DNA from: Haloparvum alkalitolerans
GTDB lineage: Archaea; Halobacteriota; Halobacteria; Halobacteriales; Haloferacaceae
Direction of reading: 5' to 3'
DNA length: 64,000 nt
Assembly (NCBI RefSeq): GCF_050122995.1
Contig: NZ_JBNLIA010000013.1
Span: 75,018-139,017, forward strand
Part shown: piece after piece, positions 57,262-64,000 of the stretch
Numbering within the stretch: the first letter of the stretch is position 1
Layout of the letters: every line of letters starts with the position of its first letter
Program-made: the position numbers and the translations under genes
Notes under the pieces: model-generated
The model's database searches: none
What the model was told of the DNA's origin: nothing
What the model saw: only the letters and a program-made list of their open reading frames with translations

Positions 57262-57657
57262 ATGTCATCGCCAGAATCTCTCACGGCCGGCCCCGAGGCG
57301 GCGGACGCGGAACGCGGCGACGCGCCGGCCCCGGTGGAGGGGACGGACCCGGGCGCCTGTCCGATCGTCGACTCCATCGAGCAGATCGGGTCCAAGTGGC
57401 GGCTCGTTGTCCTCCACGAGCTGCAGGACGGCGAGCGCCGGTTCAACGAGCTCAAGCGCGCGACGGACGCCAACTCGCGCACGCTCTCGCGGGTCCTCGA
57501 CGACCTCCAGGAACTCGGCTTCGTCGCGCGCCGACTGGAGGAGGACGCCCCGGTCGCGACCTACTACAGCCTCACCGACAAGGGGGAGTCCCTCTCCGAG
57601 GTGTTCTCGGAGATCGAGTCGTGGGCCTTCGAGTGGCTCGCCGAGTGTGACGCCTGA
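57262..57657 (+). CDS. HxlR-family redox-type transcriptional regulator
   Basis: A 131-residue winged-helix protein. GACPIVDSIEQIGSKWRLVVLHELQDGERRFNELKRATDANSRTLSRVLDDLQELGFVARR matches the family. The N-terminal cysteine in GACPIVDS occupies the position used by YodB/HypR-type members to sense quinones or disulfide stress. A disordered, alanine-rich 30-residue start precedes it. It is divergent from the DoxX-VOC-flavin reductase genes and probably represses them and itself. ATG 57262 is used; a longer frame begins at 57208. Confidence 0.88.
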   Translation: MSSPESLTAGPEAADAERGDAPAPVEGTDPGACPIVDSIEQIGSKWRLVVLHELQDGERRFNELKRATDANSRTLSRVLDDLQELGFVARRLEEDAPVATYYSLTDKGESLSEVFSEIESWAFEWLAECDA

Positions 57658-57723
57658 CGCCGGCCGTGGGGGCGAACCGGCCGTAGCAGCGACGACGCCA
57701 CCAGCCCTGCCGCCCTCGTTCCC

Positions 57724-58197
57724 ATGTACGCCGGCCTGACTCGGACCCCCTGTTGTCTCTGCGGCCGCGAGGAGGTCTCCTCCCGGATCGAGGTCCCGCC
57801 GCGGGCGCTCGGACTGATGGAGAACGGCGACCCCATCTCGTGGCGCGACGTGGTCGGCACGGTGTCGCTGGGCTTTTGCGAGAGCGACTGGGCGCTCGTC
57901 CGGGACCTCGTGTGCGACCTCGACACGCACCCGCTCTCCAGGTGCAACGCCGCGCACGTTTCGCTGGACCTCCGCGCGGACCACGAGGCGCTGTTCACCG
58001 CGGCGAAGGAAGCGACCGACCAGACCGAACTGGAGGCGCGGCGCGTCGAACGCGCCCGCCGGACGCTCGCGGCCGCCGAGGACGGAGGGAGCGTCGCCGG
58101 GACGGACGACCCCGAAGAGCGCGCGGTCGTCGAGGCCCTCGTCACCCTCCGCGCGCTCGCGGAACTCGGCGTGCTCGACGACGCCGCCGACGGTTAG
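57724..58197 (+). CDS. Conserved haloarchaeal protein with cysteine knuckles
   Basis: A 157-residue protein, not recognised. TPCCLCGREEVSSRIEVPPRALGL resembles a zinc knuckle at the N-terminus; further cysteines occur in LGFCESDW, RDLVCDLDTHPLSRCNAAHV. The rest is helical and acidic (LFTAAKEATDQTELEARRVERARRTLAAAEDGG). It has no membrane segment. It follows hxlR by 66 bp on the same strand, but no functional link is visible. Confidence 0.7.
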   Translation: MYAGLTRTPCCLCGREEVSSRIEVPPRALGLMENGDPISWRDVVGTVSLGFCESDWALVRDLVCDLDTHPLSRCNAAHVSLDLRADHEALFTAAKEATDQTELEARRVERARRTLAAAEDGGSVAGTDDPEERAVVEALVTLRALAELGVLDDAADG

Positions 58198-58248
58198 TGG
58201 CGGCGGCGGTTACGACGCCGGGGGCGTGAGTCGGCGCTCGACCGACCA

Positions 58249-58704
58249 TCAGCCCTCGAACTCGTCCTCGGTCACACGCACGACGACCGTCTCGCCGTCG
58301 TCCCCGCGCTCGTGGGTCGGGGTCTCGCCCTGCTCGCGCACCGCGAAGACTGGGTCGACGAGTCGATCGTCCTCGTCGACGGCGTAGATCTTCAGCCGCT
58401 GATCCGTCTCCGCGGGGCGGACCGTTCCGTCCCGAATCCGGGTCGCGAGGTCACGCGAGAGCCACTCCTCGCGCGACACGGAGGGTTCCCTGACGAGCGC
58501 CTCGTCGACGAAGCGAACGCAGTACCAGTTGAGGTCGTTCAGCAGCGACACCGCCGCGCCCAGGCTCACCGTCTCCACGGCGAGGCTGTTGGCGAACGGC
58601 TCCGCGATGTCGTAAGTCGCGAGCGCGTCGCGTGCGGTCTCGCGGGACAACAGTTCGTACTGGAGGGTCACCTCCGGGTCGCCCACGAGACACACCGTCG
58701 TCAT
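58249..58704 (-). CDS. Haloarchaeal DUF5804-family protein
   Basis: A 151-residue protein. MTTVCLVGDPEVTLQYELLSRETARDALATYDIAEPFANSLAVETVSLGAAVSLLNDLNWYCVRFVDEALVREPSVSREEWLSRDLATRI matches a family conserved across haloarchaea that I recall as DUF5804. It is soluble, with a C-terminal acidic extension. The function is unknown. It sits 73 bp downstream of methionine adenosyltransferase on the same strand end to end, so it is possibly co-transcribed. Confidence 0.8.
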   Translation of the reverse strand: MTTVCLVGDPEVTLQYELLSRETARDALATYDIAEPFANSLAVETVSLGAAVSLLNDLNWYCVRFVDEALVREPSVSREEWLSRDLATRIRDGTVRPAETDQRLKIYAVDEDDRLVDPVFAVREQGETPTHERGDDGETVVVRVTEDEFEG

Positions 58705-58777
58705 ACCCGGATCGACCCGCCCGCCGGCCAAATCGGTTGTGGTCCGCGGCGGGGAGCGTGTCCTCGCCGGTCGCCGA

Positions 58778-59980
58778 TCAGAAGGTCGAAACGTCGCCCT
58801 CGATGACGCGGCGCGTCACCTCGGTCACGTCGGCGAGTTCACGGTCGACGATGGCGGCGACGTCCGCCTCGATGTCCGAGAGCTCGACGCCGTCCTCGGT
58901 GACGACCTGCGCGTCCGCGACGTGCGGCTCGTCGATGGGGCGGCCGATCTGCGAGAGCAGGCGGACCTGCAGGTCACGGATGCCGTCGACCTCGTCGGTG
59001 ACGGACTCGGCGATCTCCGTCGACAGCAGGTTGTAGATCTTCCCGATGTGGTTGACGGGGTTCTTGCCCGAAGTCGCCTCCATCGACATGGGGCGGTTCG
59101 GCGTGATGAGACCGTTCGCGCGGTTGCCGCGGCCGACCGAGCCGTCGTCGCCCTGCTCCGCGGAGGTGCCGGTGACCGTAAGGTAGATCGAGCCGTCCTC
59201 GTAATCGTCGGCCGTGTTGACGTCGACGTTCACCTCGCGGTCGGTGTGGTCCTCCGCGAGGTCGAGGACGAACTCGCGCACGTCCGCGACCGCGTCGTCG
59301 TAGTCGTCGAGGTCGTCGACGTACGCGTCGACCATCGCGGCCGCGACCGTGATGTCGATGCGGTCGCCCTCGCGTTTGCCCATGATCTTCACGTCCGGGC
59401 CGAGTTCGGGGTGGTCCTCGTAGTAGGTCGTGTTGAGTTCGCGCTCGGCCTCGTGGACGATGCGCTCGGTCTCGGTGAGCGGGGCGTGGCCGACGCCGAA
59501 GGAGGTGTCGTTGGCCATCGGGACCTGCTGTTCGTCCTCGCCGAACACGTCCTGCAGGTCGCCCGACCCCTCGCCGAGCTTCACGTCGACGATCACGTCG
59601 GTACCGTACTCCAACTCGGGGACCGTCTCGGCGAGGTACTCGCGGGCGGCCGCGAGCGCGGTGGAGTCGACCGGGAGGTGCTGCCCCTCGTACTCCTTCG
59701 TCGCGCGGCCGACGATCAGGATGTAGATGGGCTCGACGACCTCGCCGCCGCCGAAGGCGGGCGCGGCCGAGCCCGCAGCGAGTTGCGTCTCGTCGGTGTT
59801 GTAGTGGAGGACCTTGCCGACGCGGTCGAGGTAGAGCTGCGAGAGGGCGCGCGAGACGGACTCCGCGATGCCGTCGCTGATGGAGTCGGGATGGCCGACC
59901 CCCTTGCGCTCCACGATCTCCACGTCCTGGTCCTCGACCGCCTGTCGGTCGAGGCGGCTTACCTGAATGTTGCGGCTCAT
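58778..59980 (-). CDS. mat: Archaeal-type S-adenosylmethionine synthetase
   Basis: A 400-residue enzyme making SAM from methionine and ATP, the methyl donor for the methyltransferases in this window. It is the archaeal MAT family, only distantly related to bacterial MetK. VEIVERKGVGHPDSISDGIAE is the N-terminal ATP/metal block. VPMANDTSFGVGHAPLTETERIV and GRGNRANGLITPNRPMSMEATSGKNPVNHIGKIYN are diagnostic. The length fits the family. A minus-strand TATA box precedes it by about 30 nt. Confidence 0.96.
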   Translation of the reverse strand: MSRNIQVSRLDRQAVEDQDVEIVERKGVGHPDSISDGIAESVSRALSQLYLDRVGKVLHYNTDETQLAAGSAAPAFGGGEVVEPIYILIVGRATKEYEGQHLPVDSTALAAAREYLAETVPELEYGTDVIVDVKLGEGSGDLQDVFGEDEQQVPMANDTSFGVGHAPLTETERIVHEAERELNTTYYEDHPELGPDVKIMGKREGDRIDITVAAAMVDAYVDDLDDYDDAVADVREFVLDLAEDHTDREVNVDVNTADDYEDGSIYLTVTGTSAEQGDDGSVGRGNRANGLITPNRPMSMEATSGKNPVNHIGKIYNLLSTEIAESVTDEVDGIRDLQVRLLSQIGRPIDEPHVADAQVVTEDGVELSDIEADVAAIVDRELADVTEVTRRVIEGDVSTF

Positions 59981-60005
59981 TGCCCCCGGCTACCCGGTCG
60001 GTCGC

Positions 60006-60015
60006 AGTATAACTT
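60006..60015 (-). promoter_or_regulatory. TATA box of mat
   Basis: On the minus strand AAGTTATACT is centred about 30 nt upstream of the ATG at 59980, with purine-rich BRE-like sequence (CGGAAACAG on the plus strand complement) just beyond. Confidence 0.5.
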
Positions 60016-60117
60016 GCGGAAACAGTCCGGCTGCGTCTGATGCTCTCGGGTTATGGTCTGGCAACGATTGCCCCGGTTTCTGACGACAGCCGTCACGACC
60101 TCACGCCTTCTTCCGGG

Positions 60118-60687
60118 TCACTCTCCCGCGAGAAGCATTCCGAGGTAGGAGGTCCTGATCCCGTCGTCGGGGTCGAGACCGAGGTCACGCAGTGCGGCCG
60201 CGGCTCGGTCGCGGGCCGCGGGAACCTCCGCCTCGGTGGCGACGGCCGTCTCCACCTCGACGTACTCGCCCACCTCGTCGACCGCGTCCAACGTGACCGT
60301 GAGCCCCTCGAACGCGTAGAAGGTCCGTTCCTTGCGAACCGTGGCGGCCGGCTCGTAGCCCAGACCCTCCAGAACGCCCGCCATCGCCGACCCGTCAGCC
60401 ACCGCCGTCTCGTGTTCCTCCCGGCTCTTGGAGTCGTCGTCCACCAGCGGCCCCTTGTAGGTGACCTTCGTCGTCGGCGCCGAACCGTCCTCGGAACCGC
60501 CTTCACCGTCGAGCGGCGTCTCCTCCCGGAGCCGGAGCGCCTCGTCGGTCTCGGCGAAGTCGCGGTCGGGGGCGTCGTAGTAGGTGTCGACCTGTTCGAG
60601 CGCCGTCTCCCGCTGGGCGCCCGCGGCCTCTAACCGCTCACGGACAGCGTCGAGGTCGGCGGGAACCTTCAACTCGACTTCGTACAT
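60118..60687 (-). CDS. CYTH-domain protein (CyaB/class IV adenylate cyclase type)
   Basis: A 189-residue protein. MYEVELKVPADLDAVRERLEAAGA has the ExExK signature of CYTH enzymes. VDTYYDAPDRDFAETDEALRLREE, KVTYKGPLVDD and YVEVETAV place the conserved arginines, lysines and glutamates around a tunnel that binds triphosphates. Members are adenylate cyclases, thiamine triphosphatases or tripolyphosphatases; archaeal substrate is uncertain. It has an internal acidic insert (DGEGGSEDGSAP). Confidence 0.88.
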   Translation of the reverse strand: MYEVELKVPADLDAVRERLEAAGAQRETALEQVDTYYDAPDRDFAETDEALRLREETPLDGEGGSEDGSAPTTKVTYKGPLVDDDSKSREEHETAVADGSAMAGVLEGLGYEPAATVRKERTFYAFEGLTVTLDAVDEVGEYVEVETAVATEAEVPAARDRAAAALRDLGLDPDDGIRTSYLGMLLAGE

Positions 60688-60790
60688 GTCCGTGGGAGCG
60701 CCCGGCAGAGACAAAAGAACCCCGGGACCGGCCGGTAGACCCGCAGCGCCCCATCGTTCAGAAAACGACCCCGGACGGTGCTGTGCGGGC

Positions 60791-60880
60791 GGTGCCGTGC
60801 AAGGAGTTTCCAGCGGAGGCGGTGCCGTGCAAGGTGGTTCCAGCGGGGACGGTGCCGTGCGGGCCGATGCCGTGCGGCGC
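60791..60880. repeat. Tandem 30-bp repeats
   Basis: Units 60791-60820, 60821-60850 and 60851-60880 each start GGTGCCGTGC. The first two share AAGG..TTCCAGCGG; the third diverges after 10 bp. A half unit GGTGCTGTGCGG precedes them at about 60777. They lie in the 285-bp gap between the CYTH and SRPBCC genes, where I see no gene. Similar GGTGCTGTGCGG words occur in element A1. Confidence 0.8.
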
Positions 60881-60972
60881 AGTTGCGGTATCCCGCGGCA
60901 CCGTGCGATATCGGAACGGTCGCGAGGCCGTCCGGACTCGGGTTTTTCAACCTCCGCCCCGAAGACGCACGT

Positions 60973-61482
60973 ATGCCGACGTACCGCCGCCGGACGCGGG
61001 TCGCGGCGCCGTTCGAAGAGGTCTGGGAGTTCCACGCCACGACGGCGGGCCTCGAGCGGCTCACACCCGACTGGATGCACCTCCGTATCGAGGAGGTCCG
61101 TGGCCCCGACGGCGAGCAGGAACCGGATGAGCTGGCGACGGGCACGCGGATCCGGATGTCGGTCGGCCCCCTCGGCGTCGTCCCCCGCCAGCGCTGGGTC
61201 TCCGTGATCACCGACCGCCGACGATCCGAGGACGACGCCGTCTTCGTCGACGAGATGCGAGAGGGCCCGTTCCGCAAGTGGGAGCACACGCACGCGTTCC
61301 TCGCCGACGGCGACGAGACGGTCCTCATCGACACCGTCCGCTACCGGCTCCCGTTCGGCGCCGTCGGAGACGCCCTCGGTCCCCTCGCGAAGGTCGGGTT
61401 CGAGGGCATGTTCCGCGACAGGCATCGCCGCACACGCGCGGCGTTGGAAGGCCACGACGTGCCCGTGTCCGAATCCCGCTGA
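60973..61482 (+). CDS. SRPBCC (START/Bet v1-like) ligand-binding protein
   Basis: A 169-residue protein. MPTYRRRTRVAAPFEEVWEFHATTAGLERLTPDWMHLRIEEV is the typical start of a cyclase/dehydrase-like SRPBCC domain. ITDRRRSEDDAVFVDEMREGPFRKWEHTHAFLADGDETVLIDTVRYRLPFG is the conserved core found also as the N-terminal half of some sugar epimerase-like (YfcH) proteins. It has a hydrophobic pocket; the ligand is unknown. Confidence 0.85.
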   Translation: MPTYRRRTRVAAPFEEVWEFHATTAGLERLTPDWMHLRIEEVRGPDGEQEPDELATGTRIRMSVGPLGVVPRQRWVSVITDRRRSEDDAVFVDEMREGPFRKWEHTHAFLADGDETVLIDTVRYRLPFGAVGDALGPLAKVGFEGMFRDRHRRTRAALEGHDVPVSESR

Positions 61483-61548
61483 CCCGGGCGCCCGACGGAC
61501 GGTGCTGCCCGCCGACGTGTCGGCCCCTCGGGACGGCCCCGCGGCGAG

Positions 61549-62445
61549 TCAGGGTCGCCCCTGCGCGGTGAGGAGGATACCGACGAGCACGACCGTGCCG
61601 CCGGCGACCGTATACCCAGTCGGCACCTCGGCCAGTATCACCAGCGCCAGCAGCGTGGCACCGACCGGCTCACCCAGCATCGACACCGAAACGACGCTCG
61701 ACTCGAGGTGACCCAGCGCCCAGTTGATGACCGTGTGCCCGAACAGGCCCGGGCCGAGCGCCAACCCCGCGAAGATCGCCCATTCGTCCATCGGATACCC
61801 CGTCAGCGAGTGACCGCCCGCGAGAACGACCCCGAGCAACGCGACCGAGCAGACGGCGTACACGACGACGACGTACGGGACCAGGGACACGCGTGCCCGA
61901 AGCGACCGCCCGGCGAGGACGTACCCGGCTGCGGTTACCGCTCCGAGAAGCGCGAGCGCGTTGCCGTACAGCGGGGCCGCACCCACGAGGACGCCGCCGA
62001 GAAAGTCGCCGAGCGACATCACCACCACGCCACAGACCGCGACCGCGATCCCGACGGTCATGCGGCGCGTCACCGTCTCCTGGAGGAATAGCCACGCCCC
62101 CGCCGCCACGAACACGGGTTGTGCCTGGACGATCGTCACGCTCGCGGCGACGCTCGTCCACGAGAGGCTCTCGAACCACGCCGCGAAGTGGATAGCGAGC
62201 GCGACTCCGGAGAGGACCGCAAATCCGAGGTCTCGGGGGGTTAGCCGTCGGAAGTCCTCCCGATACCGCCACAGCGCAACCGGCAACAGCGGGAGGGTCG
62301 TGAAGAGCACGCGGTAGAAGGCGGCGACGGAACTCGGCGCCTCGCTAAGCCGCACGAGGATCGCTCCGGTGCTGATAGCGAGCACGGCGGCGCCCACTCC
62401 GACCATCGGCGCGACAGCAGGGTCCTCCGCTTCGTGGGCGCTCAC
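61549..62445 (-). CDS. EamA/DMT-family transporter
   Basis: A 298-residue membrane protein with ten hydrophobic helices arranged as two EamA repeats. GAAVLAISTGAILVRLSEAPSSVAAFYRVLFTTLPLL begins the first and AVSGVALAIHFAAWFESLSWTSVAASVTIVQAQPVFVAAGAWLF ends it. The second contains GPGLFGHTVINWALGHLESSVVSVSMLGEPVGATLLALVILAEVPT. Members export small metabolites or amino acids. The substrate cannot be predicted. Confidence 0.92.
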   Translation of the reverse strand: MSAHEAEDPAVAPMVGVGAAVLAISTGAILVRLSEAPSSVAAFYRVLFTTLPLLPVALWRYREDFRRLTPRDLGFAVLSGVALAIHFAAWFESLSWTSVAASVTIVQAQPVFVAAGAWLFLQETVTRRMTVGIAVAVCGVVVMSLGDFLGGVLVGAAPLYGNALALLGAVTAAGYVLAGRSLRARVSLVPYVVVVYAVCSVALLGVVLAGGHSLTGYPMDEWAIFAGLALGPGLFGHTVINWALGHLESSVVSVSMLGEPVGATLLALVILAEVPTGYTVAGGTVVLVGILLTAQGRP

Positions 62446-62578
62446 GGCCGCGCTTTCCGACGGAACGGGCTTACCCCTTTCGGACGTTCATCCGGGCGGG
62501 GAGTCGGCGGATCGGACGCGCTGCAACCCGCGGCTTGCAGCCGGTGCACCTTTGCCCTCACCACCCTCGAGATCGACC

Positions 62579-62863
62579 ATGGCAGACACGTTCGGTGTCG
62601 GCATCCAGCTCACGGAGACGGAGTTCCGCGTGGTGGTACACGTCCCCTCGGACATCGACTCGGGGTGGACCGACCCCGAAGCGTTCCAGCAGCTCGTCGC
62701 CGAAGCGGTCTGGGACCGACTCGAGAAGGAACCGGTGCTCCGAACCGTCGCCGAAACCGCCGAGTCGGGGGAAACCGTGTCGCTCGGGACGGTGACGCTC
62801 GACCCCGACGGAAGCGTCGTCGCAAGCGACCTGTCACCGCCCGAACCGCCCGACGCGGAGTGA
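62579..62863 (+). CDS. Small conserved protein of unknown function
   Basis: A 94-residue protein. MADTFGVGIQLTETEFRVVVHVPSDIDSGWTDPEAFQQLVAEAVWDRLEKEPVLRTVAETAESGETVSLGTVTLDPDG alternates beta strands and one helix; it is acidic with no cysteines or membrane segment. I do not recognise the family. The tail SPPEPPDAE is disordered. It converges with the KaiC-like gene (19 bp apart). Confidence 0.7.
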   Translation: MADTFGVGIQLTETEFRVVVHVPSDIDSGWTDPEAFQQLVAEAVWDRLEKEPVLRTVAETAESGETVSLGTVTLDPDGSVVASDLSPPEPPDAE

Positions 62864-62881
62864 GTCGTCGACGGAAGTCGC

Positions 62882-63754
62882 TCAGCCGTTCGCGTCCAGC
62901 GCCTCACCTGCCTCGAGGAGCCGCCTCGCGTCATAGGCGGTGAGGTCGTACCGCGTCGGCCCGACGGTGTCGGACCACACGTCGATGATTCCCAGATCGA
63001 CGAACGCCTTGAGCGTCGCCCCGAGGGTCCGCGGCGTCGTCGCCGGATCGGCGAGACGGCGATGGATCTGCTTCGCCTTCGGATAGTTCCGCTCGCACCG
63101 TTCGATGCCCCGTCTCGCCTCTCGCCAGTGCCGACGCGCGTATCCGAAGTTCGTCGGGTCGGATCGTCGCAACCGTTCGACTGCTCCGCCGACATCACCC
63201 TCCGAAGGACCGACAACCTCGTCCGCGAGGCCCTCGATCCGCTCGAACGTCGCTCGGTCGACCGCGTCGGCATCGATCCCGCAGACGACGACTCCGGACG
63301 AAGGCAGATCGTCCCGAAGTCGCTCCAGAGCAGCGACGGTCTCCTCGCACCCCGCGTCAGCGATCAACTCGCCGAGGGCATCCAGATACACCACGACCGT
63401 ATCCGAATCGGACGCACCCAGGCTCGCAGCGACGGTGTCGGCGAACCCCTCGGCGTCGACCGGCCGTTCGAGGGTCCGCAGCGCGAGATCGCGCTCCGGA
63501 AGCACCTGCGCGGGCGAGTCCACGCCGGAGGACGCCGTGGCTCCCCGAGACAATGTTCCGACGTTACACAACAGCTCGCGCCGCGGTGCCGACCCGGTCT
63601 CCGTGCGCCACATGCGTCGCCACTCCGTTGGCGTACCGTCGTACAGGAGAGTGACGAGATCGACCGGGCCGCAATCATTCGGGACGGATGCGAGAGCACG
63701 GTCGGACCGCGCCGAGAGAACGATCCGTTGTTCGTCCCGGCCGCGGTCCCCCAT
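62882..63754 (-). CDS. KaiC-like haloarchaeal regulator with C-terminal winged helix (DUF7504-like)
   Basis: A 290-residue soluble protein. DLVTLLYDGTPTEWRRMW and DTVVVYLDALGELIADAGCEETVAALERLRDDLPSSGVVVCGID resemble the RecA/KaiC-like fold of a haloarchaeal family, with the second motif like Walker B, but no Walker A is visible, so ATP binding is doubtful. The last 80 residues (YPKAKQIHRRLADPATTPRTLGATLKAFVDLGIIDVWSDTVGPTRYDL) form a winged helix. A DNA-binding regulator is likely; the family name is from memory. A TATA-like GTTTTTATC lies about 30 nt upstream. Confidence 0.68.
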   Translation of the reverse strand: MGDRGRDEQRIVLSARSDRALASVPNDCGPVDLVTLLYDGTPTEWRRMWRTETGSAPRRELLCNVGTLSRGATASSGVDSPAQVLPERDLALRTLERPVDAEGFADTVAASLGASDSDTVVVYLDALGELIADAGCEETVAALERLRDDLPSSGVVVCGIDADAVDRATFERIEGLADEVVGPSEGDVGGAVERLRRSDPTNFGYARRHWREARRGIERCERNYPKAKQIHRRLADPATTPRTLGATLKAFVDLGIIDVWSDTVGPTRYDLTAYDARRLLEAGEALDANG

Positions 63755-63779
63755 TTACTCATTATCCGCGTGGAGAATT

Positions 63780-63788
63780 GATAAAAAC
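63780..63788 (-). promoter_or_regulatory. TATA box of the KaiC-like gene
   Basis: On the minus strand GTTTTTATC is centred about 30 nt before the ATG at 63754. Right of it (63790-64000) I see no complete gene. Confidence 0.45.
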
Positions 63789-64000
63789 ACCGGTCAAAAA
63801 GCGATTTTAGCCGCTGTGCCGCGAGTATCCCGTCGTTTCGTGGACTCCACACGACTCCGGCCGCCCACTCTCGGGCCGGCTGCACGGCGCGGCCGCTATC
63901 CAACGCACCTCGCCTCACAGAACCACCTTACAACACGACTTCTACAGCACTGCCGCTCGCCACTGAATGTATCCGCGTATGAATGTGCGTATGAATGGGC

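Noticed and set aside
63966..64000. ATG with an open frame (MYPRMNVRMNG) running off the window end
   Set aside because: Only 11 codons are visible, with an internal CGTATGAATG repeat and no clear TATA box; not enough to call a gene.
1..64000. tRNA, rRNA, transposase, integrase and replication-origin signatures
   Set aside because: I looked for tRNA T-loop/acceptor patterns, IS transposases and Orc1/Cdc6-type genes or repeats and found none that I could support by eye.

Overview
The window comes from a haloarchaeon (class Halobacteria), most likely a Halorubrum-like or other Haloferacales genome. The evidence is GC-rich DNA, strongly acidic proteins, TATA boxes about 25-30 nt upstream of start codons (leaderless transcription), and a set of archaeal or haloarchaeal families: TFB, archaeal MAT, UPF0058 proteins, XPB-Bax1, RqcH, Elp3, a desampylase-like JAMM protein, geranylgeranyl reductase and phosphomevalonate decarboxylase. 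I see no rRNA, tRNA, CRISPR array, transposase or replication origin. It reads as ordinary chromosome, broken up by repeated, strongly folding non-coding DNA.

Layout. 1-1056 is a non-coding repeat (element A1), followed by the mevalonate-pathway decarboxylase. 2.2-6.7 kb: an esterase, the XPB helicase and its nuclease partner Bax1, with a lipoprotein gene between them on the other strand. 6.7-14.97 kb: element C1, an RNA m5C methyltransferase with a PUA-like partner, a PAC2 protein, isochorismate synthase (MenF), a molybdopterin oxidoreductase, a ribbon-helix-helix protein, UPF0058, a rhomboid protease and a METTL5-type methyltransferase. 15.3-20.8 kb: TFB, an Agl23-like glycosyltransferase, UspA and MenE. 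20.9-28.96 kb: acyl-CoA dehydrogenase, element C2, a JAMM peptidase with a rhodanese, a second UPF0058, a MutS-like ATPase, a lipoprotein and a large MrfA/Hrq1-like helicase. 29.0-35.2 kb: element B1, a membrane protein, cupin-NUDIX pair, ThrS, an aminotransferase and element A2. 35.3-43.1 kb: a cystathionine gamma-synthase/lyase, RqcH, a Tat-exported subtilase, a SHOCT protein, Elp3 and a winged-helix regulator. 43.2-43.5 kb: elements B2 and B3. 43.5-52 kb: geranylgeranyl reductase, a complete BMP-type nucleoside ABC transporter operon and a phosphohexomutase next to it. 52-63.8 kb: small enzymes, CBS and haloarchaeal hypothetical proteins, a VOC/flavin-reductase/DoxX cluster with a divergent HxlR regulator, methionine adenosyltransferase, CYTH, SRPBCC, an EamA transporter and a KaiC-like regulator.

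Functional groups. Lipid and quinone synthesis is represented by phosphomevalonate decarboxylase, geranylgeranyl reductase, MenF and MenE. RNA modification and translation quality control are represented by the NOP2-like enzyme, METTL5, Elp3, ThrS and RqcH. DNA repair is represented by XPB-Bax1, the MutS-like ATPase and the MrfA-like helicase. Nucleoside salvage is represented by the ABC operon and perhaps the adjacent phosphomutase.

The most unusual content is three families of dispersed, highly structured, non-coding repeats (A: 2 copies; B: 3 copies; C: 2 copies). Within each family some sequence blocks are nearly identical, while stems change sequence but stay paired between copies. This is what structured RNAs or structured mobile DNA would show. 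I cannot assign them to a known family.
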